Source: Streptomyces uncialis
GTDB lineage: Bacteria; Actinomycetota; Actinomycetes; Streptomycetales; Streptomycetaceae
DNA length: 64,000 nt
NCBI RefSeq assembly: GCF_001905345.1
Contig: NZ_LFBV01000013.1
Coordinates: 1-64,000 of the forward strand
Reading direction: 5' to 3'
Below the pieces are notes generated by a model. That model did not search any database. It was not told the origin of the DNA and was given only the letters and a program-made list of their open reading frames with translations. This document shows, one piece after another, positions 17,238 to 24,860 of this stretch (its first letter is position 1; every line of letters starts with the position of its first letter). The translations under genes and the position numbers were made by a program.

Positions 17238-18185
17238 TCAGAGGAGGCCCTTGTCCTCTAGGTAGGTGCGGGCCACGTCCTGCGGGAGTCTGCGCCAGCT
17301 GTCGATCTGCTGGTTGAGGGAGGCCAGATCGGCCGTGGTGAGGACCTTGTTCAGCTTGTCGAGGGCCTTGGTCGGCCCCGCCCCGCCCGCGCGCGAGCGG
17401 TTGACGACGGGCACGATGTAGTCGGCGTTCTGGAGGTGCTTGTCGTCGGCGAGGATGACCAGCCCGAACTGGGCGAGCGTCGCGTCGGTCGTGGTGGTGA
17501 GGACCATCTGGTCCTGCCCGGACTGCACGGCCTTCTTGGCCTGGGTGGTGCCGACGCCCTTGGGGTCGATACCGGTGATGTCGATCCCGTACACCTTCTT
17601 GAGGCCGGGCTCGCAGTACGGCCGCTTCACGCACTCGTCCCCGGCGGCGAGCCGCACCTTCAGCCCCGACCGCCCGAGGTCGCTGAGGGTCTTCAGCCGG
17701 TGCTCGCGCGCGTACGACGCGGCCACCGCGAACGCGTTCTGGTCCACGGCGCGGCCCGGATCGAGGACGGTGAGCCCCCGGGGCGTGGCGAGACGGCGCA
17801 GATTGTCCATGGTGGTCGTCAGATCGGGGGACCCGGCGGGCGGGGCGTCGGGGCCGTTCGCCTTGGCGTTGAGCCAGTCGGCGAAGGTGGCGGCGTACTC
17901 CGGGACGACATCGATCTGTCCGGACTCCAGGGCCGGTTCGTACAGCTCGCGGTTGGCGACGGTGAGCGTCCGGGTGGAGTAGCCCGCGTGCTTGAGCAGC
18001 AGGGCGTACATCTGGGCGAGGACGTCGCTCTCGGTGAAGCCCGCCGAGCCGACGACGAGGTTCTTGTTGTCGCCGGGTGAGGCGGCCACCGCGTCCCGGG
18101 TCTCCAGGGACGGTCCGCCGGCGCAGCCGCCGGCGGTGAGGCAGAGCAGGGCGAGGACGGCGGCGGGGGCCGCGCGGCGGTTCAT
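17238..18185 (-). CDS. Glycine betaine/choline-type substrate-binding lipoprotein
   Basis: A 315-aa OpuCC/OsmF-like binding protein. The N-terminal signal ends in a lipobox around LTAGGCAGG, so lipidation near residue 21 is expected. The family hallmarks follow: VVGSAGFTESDVLAQMYALLL, ESGQIDVVPEYAATFADWL, and the C-terminal RTYLEDKGLL. Aromatic residues such as those in VPEYAATF usually form the cage for quaternary ammonium ligands. It starts at ATG 18185, overlapping the CTG-started permease stop by four bases. It is the last gene of a permease/permease/binding-protein operon. Confidence 0.88.
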   Translation of the reverse strand: MNRRAAPAAVLALLCLTAGGCAGGPSLETRDAVAASPGDNKNLVVGSAGFTESDVLAQMYALLLKHAGYSTRTLTVANRELYEPALESGQIDVVPEYAATFADWLNAKANGPDAPPAGSPDLTTTMDNLRRLATPRGLTVLDPGRAVDQNAFAVAASYAREHRLKTLSDLGRSGLKVRLAAGDECVKRPYCEPGLKKVYGIDITGIDPKGVGTTQAKKAVQSGQDQMVLTTTTDATLAQFGLVILADDKHLQNADYIVPVVNRSRAGGAGPTKALDKLNKVLTTADLASLNQQIDSWRRLPQDVARTYLEDKGLL

Positions 18186-18859
18186 CCGCCGCGCCCGGCG
18201 CGGGCCCGGTTCGGCGCCAGCCGTTCCACGGCCTCGAAGACGCCTTCCACCAGCAGCGCGAACACGGCGACGAGGACGGCGCCCGCGACGACCTGCGGGG
18301 TGCTGGCGAGGTTGAACCCGGCGGTGATGATCCGTCCGAGTCCGCCGCCGCCCGCGAGCGCGGCGATGGTCGCGGTGGCGACGAGCTGGACGGCGGCGAT
18401 CCGGACCCCGCTGAGCACCATCGGCGAGGCGAGCGGCAGCTCGACCCGCAGCAGGACCTGCCGTCCCGTCATCCCCATGCCGCGGGCGGCCCGCACGACG
18501 TCCTGGTCGACGCCGCGCATCCCGACGTAGGCGTTGGTGAGCAGCGGCGGTACCGCGAACAGCACCAGGGCGATCACGGTCGGGCCCTCCCCGTACTCGC
18601 CGACCGGGGTGAGCAGCAGCAGGACGAGGACGGCGAAGGTGGGGACGGCCCGGCCGACGTTGGAGATGTTGACGGCGAGCGCGCCGCCCTTGCCGAGATG
18701 GCCGAGGACCAGGGCGACGGGCAGGGCGATCAGACAGCTGATGACGAGGCAGACGACGGTCAGCAGGAAGTGCTGGAGCAGCCGGTGCCAGACGCCGTCG
18801 TCCCCGGACCAGTGGGCGGGGTCGGCGAGCCACTGCCAGGCGTCGGTGAGGGTGGTCAG
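18182..18859 (-). CDS. OpuC-type ABC permease with a probable CTG start
   Basis: The frame stays open well beyond the first GTG at 18577, back to the previous gene's end. Translated backwards it gives the complete first half of an OpuCB/OpuCD permease (VGRAVPTFAVLVLLLLTPVG and preceding helices). No ATG, GTG or TTG occurs in frame in that part. The first plausible initiator is CTG 18859 (Leu-Thr-Thr-Leu-Thr-Asp), eight bases after GGGGAGG. That gives 225 aa, the usual length. Starting at GTG 18577 would delete about half the membrane domain. It forms the pore with the upstream permease. Confidence 0.75.
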   Translation of the reverse strand: MTTLTDAWQWLADPAHWSGDDGVWHRLLQHFLLTVVCLVISCLIALPVALVLGHLGKGGALAVNISNVGRAVPTFAVLVLLLLTPVGEYGEGPTVIALVLFAVPPLLTNAYVGMRGVDQDVVRAARGMGMTGRQVLLRVELPLASPMVLSGVRIAAVQLVATATIAALAGGGGLGRIITAGFNLASTPQVVAGAVLVAVFALLVEGVFEAVERLAPNRARAGRGG

Positions 18860-18884
18860 GGCCGCCGCCTCCCCTGGTCGGCGC

Positions 18885-19562
18885 TCATGCGCGGGCGGCC
18901 CGGGTCCAGGGGGTCAGCAGCCGCTGGACGCCGAGGAGCAGGAGGTCGGCCGCGACCGCGATGACGACGCAGAGCACGGACGCGGTGAGGACCTGGGCCT
19001 TGAAGTAGGTATTCATCCCCGCGTAGATCAGATTGCCGAGGCCGCCGAAGCCGACGATGGCGCCGACGGTCACCAGGGACACCGCGGAGACGGTCGCGAT
19101 CCGCAGTCCCGCCATCGAGGCGGGCAGGGCGAGCGGGAGTTCCACGGTGAGCAGCAGCCGGACCGGTCCGTAGCCGAGGCCGCGGGCGGCCTGCCGGGTC
19201 TCCTCGGGGACGCCGCGCAGGCCGACGAGGATGTTCCGGACGAGCAGCGTCAGCGAGTAGAGGACGAGTCCGGCGACCACCAGGGACGCGGACAGCCCGT
19301 ACGCGGGCAGCAGCAGGGAGAACATCGCCAGCGACGGGATGGTGTAGAGGACGGTGGTGACGGCGAGGACGGGCCCCGAGGCCCAGCGCCAGCGCCGTGC
19401 GGCGACGGCCAGCGGGACGGCGACGACCAGGGCGATCAGCACCGCGAGGAAGGTGAGCTGGAGGTGCTGGACGGTCGCGTCGGTGAGGATATGGCTCCTG
19501 GTCGTCAGGTACTCGCCGCAGATCCAGTCGTTGCGGGCGAGGCAGTCGTCCGGCGGGGTCAT
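18885..19562 (-). CDS. Glycine betaine-type ABC permease
   Basis: A 225-aa ProW/OpuCB-like permease starting at ATG 19562. Helical segments are LQLTFLAVLIALVVAVPLAVAA, the core VTTVLYTIPSLAMFSLLLPAYG, and the EAA loop RQAARGLGYGPVRLLLTVELPLALPASMAGLR. The NDWICGEYL stretch near the N-terminus is common in these permeases. A longer upstream frame is low-complexity and rejected. It is the first gene of the operon and ends 25 bases before the CTG start of its partner permease. Confidence 0.88.
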   Translation of the reverse strand: MTPPDDCLARNDWICGEYLTTRSHILTDATVQHLQLTFLAVLIALVVAVPLAVAARRWRWASGPVLAVTTVLYTIPSLAMFSLLLPAYGLSASLVVAGLVLYSLTLLVRNILVGLRGVPEETRQAARGLGYGPVRLLLTVELPLALPASMAGLRIATVSAVSLVTVGAIVGFGGLGNLIYAGMNTYFKAQVLTASVLCVVIAVAADLLLLGVQRLLTPWTRAARA

Positions 19563-19774
19563 CTGCCCATTCCAGCGGCGCGGCCGCGGGGTCGCCCGTC
19601 GGGGTGGGCCGTCCGGGGGCTCCCGGGCCACTCGGGGGTGGTGAACGGCGCCGGGTCGGCCCAACGGAATGCGGGGTTTGCGCCGGGGCCGGGCACAGAT
19701 GTCACACCGGTGCCCCGGAATCCGTCCGCGCGCCGCCCCGAGCCCCGCTCCTCGTCGTCGAAAGGCCCCCTCCC

Positions 19775-20653
19775 GTGCCCGCGAGCCCCACCCGGACGTT
19801 CCGGACCCGCCCTGCCGTCCGGACCGTCGCCCGGACCTCCCGTTCCACCGGTACCGCTCGTACCGTCCGTGCCACCCGTTCCGCGCTGGCCGCGCTCTCG
19901 TGCGGTGCCCTGCTGCTCACCGGCTGCTCCGCCGGGGCCGGGTCCGGACGGGCCGGGGGCGGTGGTCCGGCCCCGTTGAACGCCAAGGCGGGCAGTGCGA
20001 CGGGCCCGTCGGCCCGGCCCCCGATCGAGGGGCGCCCCGGGCCGGGCACGGCCGGTGAGGTCGCGGCGGTCCCCGGGCTCGGGCCGGGGACCCGGGCCCG
20101 GATTCCGGCCCGTACCCGGCAGGCCCTCGTGGTGACCGGCGCCGGACGGGACTCCAGCGCGGGCACGGCCGCGCTGCACCAGCAGGGCGCCCAGGGCGTC
20201 TGGCGCACCGTGGCCGGACCCTGGCCCGCGCACAACGCGCTGCGCGGCTGGACGGACGACCACCGGGCGGGCGATCTGCGCAGCCCGATCGGGGTGTTCG
20301 GCCTCGGTGACGCGGGCGGGCTGTTGCCCGACCCGGGCACCGCGCTGCCGTACGACCAGGACATCGAGTTCGGCGACTCCGGCACGGGCTACCTCGACGA
20401 GTCGCTGGAAGGCTCCTTCGACTACGTCCTGGCGATCGACTACAACCGGGTGCCCGGTACGTCGCCGCTCGACAAGACCCGGCCGCTGGGCGCGGACAAG
20501 GGCAGCGGGATCTGGCTCCATGTGGACCACGGCGGCCCCACCAAGGGCTGTGTGTCGCTGCCGCGCGGCCGGATGCGGGAGCTGCTGCGCGCGCTGGACC
20601 CCCGGCTGCGGCCGGTCGTGGTGATGGGTGACGCGGCGTCACTGCGCGGCTGA
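19775..20653 (+). CDS. L,D-transpeptidase family lipoprotein
   Basis: A 292-aa cell-wall enzyme. The N-terminus has a basic region and hydrophobic stretch ending in a LLTGC lipobox (about residue 49), then a Pro/Gly-rich linker. The C-terminal YkuD-type catalytic domain includes DLRSPIGVFGLGDA and the active-site segment HVDHGGPTKGCVSLPRGRM, with the catalytic Cys in GCVSLP. Such enzymes make 3-3 cross-links in peptidoglycan or attach proteins to it. I choose GTG 19775 with GAAAGG nine bases upstream. It points away from the betaine permease operon. Confidence 0.8.
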   Translation: MPASPTRTFRTRPAVRTVARTSRSTGTARTVRATRSALAALSCGALLLTGCSAGAGSGRAGGGGPAPLNAKAGSATGPSARPPIEGRPGPGTAGEVAAVPGLGPGTRARIPARTRQALVVTGAGRDSSAGTAALHQQGAQGVWRTVAGPWPAHNALRGWTDDHRAGDLRSPIGVFGLGDAGGLLPDPGTALPYDQDIEFGDSGTGYLDESLEGSFDYVLAIDYNRVPGTSPLDKTRPLGADKGSGIWLHVDHGGPTKGCVSLPRGRMRELLRALDPRLRPVVVMGDAASLRG

Positions 20654-20836
20654 CGTCCACGGCGGGCGGGCTCCGACATCGGCCACACGGGTGCGCTCAC
20701 CGACCGCCTCACCACTCTTGTCGGCCCCCCGCGGTCCCCCTGACCGGCGCCCCGGTGCCGGTCGGCGGTCGCCTCCGGTCGCGCCGGACGCCTCTGCCGC
20801 CTCGGTCGCCGCCGGGACACGAGGGGCCGTCGTGGG

Positions 20837-21217
20837 TCACTTGAGGGAGCGCAGCATGAACGAGTGCCCGGCGGGGTCGGACAGCAGCCGCCCCTCACGG
20901 GTGGTGCCCCGGCCCTGTACGTCCATCGGGGTGGCCCCGAGACTGACCGCCTCGCGCTCGGCCTCGTCGAGGTCCGACCGCGCCACCATGATCAGCAGAT
21001 GTGCCTGCTGCGCGTCCTCGGGCCGGGGCCAGCTCGGGGGCGCGAAGCCGTGGTCGCGCTGGAACCCCAGCACGGATCCGTCCTCGCCCCTCACCTCCAC
21101 GAGGTCGGGGTCACCGGTCGGGCGTATCTCACCGCCGAGCAGGGCCGCGTAGAACTCCGCGAGCGCCTCGGGGTCGGCGCAGTCGAGCGCCAGGACGGCC
21201 GTCTTGGGTACAGGCAT
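20837..21217 (-). CDS. VOC-family (glyoxalase-like) protein
   Basis: A 126-aa single-domain protein with two beta-alpha-beta-beta-beta units. It shows ALDCADPEALAEFYAALLGG at the N-terminus, LGFQRDHGFAPPSWPRPED in the middle, and LLSDPAGHSFML at the end, the usual terminal motif of small actinobacterial VOC proteins. The family covers glyoxalases, dioxygenases and drug-binding resistance proteins; which applies is unknown. A strong site (CTGGAGGAAAG) precedes ATG 21217. It is convergent with the L,D-transpeptidase gene and divergent from the cyclodipeptide locus. Confidence 0.85.
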   Translation of the reverse strand: MPVPKTAVLALDCADPEALAEFYAALLGGEIRPTGDPDLVEVRGEDGSVLGFQRDHGFAPPSWPRPEDAQQAHLLIMVARSDLDEAEREAVSLGATPMDVQGRGTTREGRLLSDPAGHSFMLRSLK

Positions 21218-21603
21218 CTTTCCTCCAGTTGGCCGTGGGTCACCTTGGGCCGTCTACCCGCGTTCACACACCTCATGCGGTACGGGAACGTCGGCGTTCC
21301 GCCCGGCGGAACACCGGCGCCGAGGCAACGGACGAGCGGCCCGAAATCCCGTTCATGGCACGGAGTTCCGGCCCCCGGGAATGCTCCGGGCAAAGGACCG
21401 GCGGAATCGCGGACCAGCGGACCATCACACTTTGACCCCGCGCGGGTGAATGGATCGGGGATGCCGGGAACGGCCCGGATCGGGCATGCCACAGTTCCGG
21501 TGCGCGCCGCTCGACGGCGACGCCCTCACGGTTCCCGGCGCTTCGCGAACACCGCGTCACGGGGACTCTCTTGAGTGCGGTTCGGGGTTCGGAGAGGAAG
21601 TCG
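21218..21603. other. Intergenic region between the VOC gene and the cyclodipeptide locus
   Basis: About 385 bases expected to hold divergent promoters. One small hairpin is visible, GGAACG-TCGG-CGTTCC at 21285-21300. I find no convincing -10/-35 pair and no small gene. Confidence 0.5.
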
Positions 21604-22155
21604 TTGTCCACCCAGCAGTCATCAGCCGTCATGCGTGTGCTCCGTACCCGGAGTGCGGTGCGGCAGTTCACCGACCAACCCGTTTCGGACGGCCAGTTGG
21701 AGCAATTGATCGACGCCATACTGGCCGCCCCCACCGGGGGGAACAAGCAGGCCTGGGCCTTCGTGGCCGTGCGCGACCCGCGCACCCTGCGGCTCGTACG
21801 GGCTTTCTCCCCCGGGATGATCGAGCCGCCGCCGCTCGTCGTGGTCGCGTGCTTCGACCGTTCCCGCGCGGTCAAGGACGACGGCGAGTTCTGGGACGAG
21901 GGACTGCTGTGCGTGGCGATGGCGGTGCAGAACCTGCTGCTCGCCGCCCATTCCCTGGGGCTGGGCGGCTGTCCCGCGGCCAGTTTCCGGCGTGGTTCCG
22001 TCGCCACGATCCTCGGGTTGCCCAGCCATCTCGAACCCCTGCTCCTGGTTCCCCTCGGCCACCCGGCCAGGGATCTCGTATCACCGCCCCGCCGAGACCG
22101 CAGTGAGGTAGTCAGTCATGAGTTCTGGGGAAACGGCACTCCGGCCGATCGATGA
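21604..22155 (+). CDS. Cyclodipeptide oxidase subunit A-like flavoprotein (nitroreductase fold)
   Basis: A 183-aa nitroreductase-fold protein. Features are RTRSAVRQFTDQPVSDGQLE, ILAAPTGGNKQAWAFVAVRD (FMN-contacting loop) and AVQNLLLAAHSLGLGGCPAA. Its size and its position before a small partner gene and a cyclodipeptide synthase match AlbA of the albonoursin pathway. With AlbB, AlbA introduces alpha,beta double bonds into cyclodipeptides. I take TTG 21604, which has GGAGAGGAAG just upstream; ATG 21631 is the alternative. It overlaps the partner gene by 38 bases, implying coupled translation. Confidence 0.8.
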   Translation: MSTQQSSAVMRVLRTRSAVRQFTDQPVSDGQLEQLIDAILAAPTGGNKQAWAFVAVRDPRTLRLVRAFSPGMIEPPPLVVVACFDRSRAVKDDGEFWDEGLLCVAMAVQNLLLAAHSLGLGGCPAASFRRGSVATILGLPSHLEPLLLVPLGHPARDLVSPPRRDRSEVVSHEFWGNGTPADR

Positions 22156-22459
22156 GGAACTCCTCCTTCTCACCGCGTATCTGCTCAGCAGCGGGCGGGG
22201 ACTTCTGGAGGAGCCCCAGCAGTACGGCCCCTTCCGCTGCATCGACGCCGCCCGGCGGGTACTGGTGCTGCTCCGGGACCGCGGTGTGACCAACAGCGAA
22301 CTCCAGGAACTGCACGGCCGGTTGGAGGATTTCATGTGCGGGCCGATGGCTCCCAGGGATCTCACCGCGTTCCTCGACGAGGTGTGCGGGAAGCTGACAC
22401 TGCTGCTGCGGGACTCCGATCTCATCCGGCGGGGTCCGGCTTCCCCCGCCACCACCTGA
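22118..22459 (+). CDS. Cyclodipeptide oxidase small subunit B-like protein
   Basis: A 113-aa, mostly helical protein (RPIDEELLLLTAYLLSSGRG and RCIDAARRVLVLLRDRGVTN). It resembles the AlbB-type small subunit, which I believe is classed as DUF6092. AlbA and AlbB co-assemble into the active cyclodipeptide oxidase, reported to form filaments. Its start lies inside the A-subunit gene, and 36 bases separate it from the cyclodipeptide synthase gene. The family assignment rests mainly on gene order, size and composition. Confidence 0.75.
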   Translation: MSSGETALRPIDEELLLLTAYLLSSGRGLLEEPQQYGPFRCIDAARRVLVLLRDRGVTNSELQELHGRLEDFMCGPMAPRDLTAFLDEVCGKLTLLLRDSDLIRRGPASPATT

Positions 22460-22495
22460 CGGCGGGGAATCCGAACGGCCGAGGGAAGCAGAGAC

Positions 22496-24013
22496 ATGAC
22501 GAAGTTCGAGGTGGAACCCGTCACCCCGACCTGTCGGCGGATCTATGAGCGCGGTGACCACGCGCTGATCGGCGTGAGTGCCGGGAACAGCTATTTCCAT
22601 CAGGAACGGCTGGGTTCGCTGCTGGCCTGGGCGGAAGAACACTTCACCCTGGTCGACGTCCTGTACATCGACACCCATATCGACGCCATGCTCATCGCGA
22701 CGGGACTCACCCCGGCCCAGGCCGGCAGTCGCACCAGAAGCATGCTCAAGGATGTCCGGCGAAGAATCCGGCGTGCCCTGGAGAAGACCTCGGGAACCGC
22801 GCACGGGCGGCTCCGGGTGCGGTCGATGTCGGAATGCGCGCAACTTCCCGCGTATCAGGAGGTGCTGCGCCGGCTGGACCGGGATTTCGACGACAGCGGG
22901 CCGGTGCGGCGGGCCGCCGAGGAACAGGTACGCGAACTCCTCGAACACCATTCCGGCCCCGTCACGGAGCACTCCGCCGATTCCGTGCAGATACAGGCGG
23001 GACTCGCGTACGTCCGCTCGGAGATCCCCTTCCTGCTCGACACCCCCGCCATTCTGGGCGTCCCCTCCTCGGTCACCTGCTATCACAAGCTGATGCCGGT
23101 GGTCACCGCGCTCTACCAGGAACCCGGGAGCCCCGGGCGCAGCCCCCGGCAGGGCTTCCTCGTCGTCAGCCCGGAACCGGTCGCCGCGCCGGATTCCCCG
23201 CCCCAGCAGACCCGTTCACGTACAAGGAGAGAGCAGTTGACCCTCACGGAGCAGTACGACGAGATCGCGGCGGACTACACCGATGTGGAGCGGGTGTTCA
23301 GCACCTACCGCAGCCTCATCGAGATCCCGTCGCTCCTGCGTGCCCTCGGCCCGGTCGAGGGGGCCTCCGTACTGGACCTCGGGTGCGGTTCCGGGGCGTA
23401 CGCCCGGCTGCTGCGGCGCCGGGGCGCGGCCGAGGTGCTGGGTGTGGATGTGTCGCCCGGCATGATCGAGGTGGCGCGGGCGCTGGAGGAGCGGGAGCCG
23501 GTCGGGGTGCGGTACGAGGTCGTGGACGCGGCCGACATGCCCGTCCTCGGCACCTTCGACGCCGTGGTGGCGGTCGCGGTCCTGCACTACGCGGACAGCC
23601 GGGCGACGCTGGCCCGGATGATGAGGCAGACCTGGGCCAATCTGGCGCCCGGCGGCCGCTTCCTCGCCTATGTGGGCAATCCCCGGCTCCCGGCGGACAG
23701 CGCCCAGATGAACGGTCTCGTGGTGCACCGCCCCGACAACGCCCGCGACGGTGACCCCTCGCCCCTCACGATCCCCACGACTCCCCCGACGACGCTGCCC
23801 GCGCGGTACTGGAGTTGCGAGACCATCGAGAAGACCCTGCGGGCCTCCGGGTTCACCGATGTGGTGTGGGAGCCGCTGGACGGTCTGCCGTCGGGTGCGC
23901 AGGAGCCGGTGAACCTGCTCGTCAGCGCTCGCGCGCAGCCCGTGGGCGCGGCGGAGGCCGTCGCTCCGTCCGCCCATGAGCGGGCTCCGCTGGCGGCCAC
24001 GGCTGCTCAGTAG
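22496..24013 (+). CDS. Cyclodipeptide synthase fused to a SAM-dependent methyltransferase
   Basis: A 505-aa two-domain protein. Residues 1-228 are an AlbC-like cyclodipeptide synthase that uses two aminoacyl-tRNAs to make a diketopiperazine. GVSAGNSYF gives the catalytic Ser28 and Asn31. Tyr172 and Glu176 (AYVRSE) and Tyr196-His197 (CYHK) place it in the NYH subfamily. Residues 248-505 are a class I methyltransferase with SAM motif VLDLGCGSGAYARLL and the typical VAVAVLHY and LAPGGRFLAYVG segments. There is no stop between the parts. A perfect AAGGAG stands seven bases before an in-frame TTG at 23237, where a free methyltransferase could start. Confidence 0.9.
   Translation: MTKFEVEPVTPTCRRIYERGDHALIGVSAGNSYFHQERLGSLLAWAEEHFTLVDVLYIDTHIDAMLIATGLTPAQAGSRTRSMLKDVRRRIRRALEKTSGTAHGRLRVRSMSECAQLPAYQEVLRRLDRDFDDSGPVRRAAEEQVRELLEHHSGPVTEHSADSVQIQAGLAYVRSEIPFLLDTPAILGVPSSVTCYHKLMPVVTALYQEPGSPGRSPRQGFLVVSPEPVAAPDSPPQQTRSRTRREQLTLTEQYDEIAADYTDVERVFSTYRSLIEIPSLLRALGPVEGASVLDLGCGSGAYARLLRRRGAAEVLGVDVSPGMIEVARALEEREPVGVRYEVVDAADMPVLGTFDAVVAVAVLHYADSRATLARMMRQTWANLAPGGRFLAYVGNPRLPADSAQMNGLVVHRPDNARDGDPSPLTIPTTPPTTLPARYWSCETIEKTLRASGFTDVVWEPLDGLPSGAQEPVNLLVSARAQPVGAAEAVAPSAHERAPLAATAAQ
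23224..23239 (+). promoter_or_regulatory. Internal ribosome binding site and TTG start inside the fused gene
   Basis: AAGGAG at 23224-23229 is seven bases from TTG 23237, which is in frame with both domains. From here a 258-residue methyltransferase (Leu248 as initiator Met) would be made. The site is as strong as any true gene start in the window. It suggests either a recently fused gene pair or deliberate production of two products. Confidence 0.65.
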
Positions 24014-24048
24014 CCGTCCCGGGCCCGCACGCCCGTGTCGCCCCGGGA

Positions 24049-24627
24049 TCAGAGTGCGGCGAGGGCGCTGTCCGCGACGGCGAGCAGCGCCTGCCGGTCC
24101 TTCTGGACCCGGGCGAGGACCCGCAGCCCGTAGTACGTGCTGAGGACCTGGCGGGCGAGGGTGCGCGCGTCGCCCGGTGCGGTGATCCCGCCGTCGCGCT
24201 GCCCTTCCGCCACGGTGTCGGTCAAGGCGTCCTCCACGGCGCCGAAGTGACGCTGGAGTTCCTCGGCGACGTCCGGGTCCTCGCTGCCCATCTCGATCAG
24301 CGCGTTGACCGCGAAGCAGCCCGCGGGTCCGGTCCCGGACAGGTCCAGGTCGACCGCGTGGACCATGAGGTGGCGCAGCCGTTCCTTGGCCGGTCCCGGT
24401 GCGCGCAGCCCGCGGGTCTGTTCGGCGGTGTGGACGGCGAAGTACTCGCGCAGGGTCCGCAGATAGAGCTGCCGCTTGTCGCCGAAGGTGTTGTACAGAC
24501 TGGACGGTCCGACGCCGGTGCGGTCGGTCAGGTCCCTGGTGGACGTCGCGTGGTAGCCCTGCCGCCAGAAGGCGTCCATCGCGGAGCCGACCGCCCGGGC
24601 CTCGTCGAACTTCCGTGGCCGTGCCAT
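24049..24627 (-). CDS. TetR-family transcriptional repressor
   Basis: A 192-aa TetR-type regulator. The N-terminal DNA-binding domain reads RPRKFDEARAVGSAMDAFWR and STRDLTDRTGVGPSSLYNTF (recognition helix in the second). The ligand domain follows, with GCFAVNALIEMGSEDPDVAEE. I start at ATG 24627, giving the canonical MARPRKFDE opening. It is divergent from the MFS gene, and copies of a TGAAGCG element lie between them, so it probably represses the exporter and itself until an exported compound binds. Confidence 0.88.
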   Translation of the reverse strand: MARPRKFDEARAVGSAMDAFWRQGYHATSTRDLTDRTGVGPSSLYNTFGDKRQLYLRTLREYFAVHTAEQTRGLRAPGPAKERLRHLMVHAVDLDLSGTGPAGCFAVNALIEMGSEDPDVAEELQRHFGAVEDALTDTVAEGQRDGGITAPGDARTLARQVLSTYYGLRVLARVQKDRQALLAVADSALAAL

Positions 24628-24646
24628 GACGCGATCGTAGGGGTTC

Positions 24647-24653
24647 TGAAGCG
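24647..24653. promoter_or_regulatory. Half-site related to the TetR operator
   Basis: TGAAGCG, in the context GTTCTGAAGCGACCGCAC, repeats the left half of the palindrome at 24735 (GTTCTGAAGCGGACGCTTC). It lies 20 bases upstream of the TetR start and may serve autoregulation. Confidence 0.35.
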
Positions 24654-24734
24654 ACCGCACCAAACCCCCGGTTCTCGCCTCTCAACGGCCCCGCGCCATG
24701 CGCGCCTTGGCCTCCGGCGGCCTTCCGCCAGTTC

Positions 24735-24750
24735 TGAAGCGGACGCTTCA
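24735..24750. promoter_or_regulatory. TetR operator candidate upstream of the MFS gene
   Basis: TGAAGCG-GA-CGCTTCA is a perfect inverted repeat with 7-bp arms. It is followed closely by the -10-like ATGCTAGCGT region of the MFS promoter. Spacing and symmetry are typical of TetR-family sites. Confidence 0.6.
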
Positions 24751-24860
24751 AAACATGCTAGCGTCCTTCGGGCCGGGCACACCGCGACGTCGAACGCCGC
24801 TGTGCCGTATCGGCGTTGACCTGTCCACCGCGGCACCGCCCGTACACCGGAGGAACACTC

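Noticed and set aside
19604..19774. Upstream extension of the L,D-transpeptidase gene
   Set aside because: The extra 57 residues lack family resemblance and place the lipoprotein signal far inside; GTG 19775 has a ribosome binding site.
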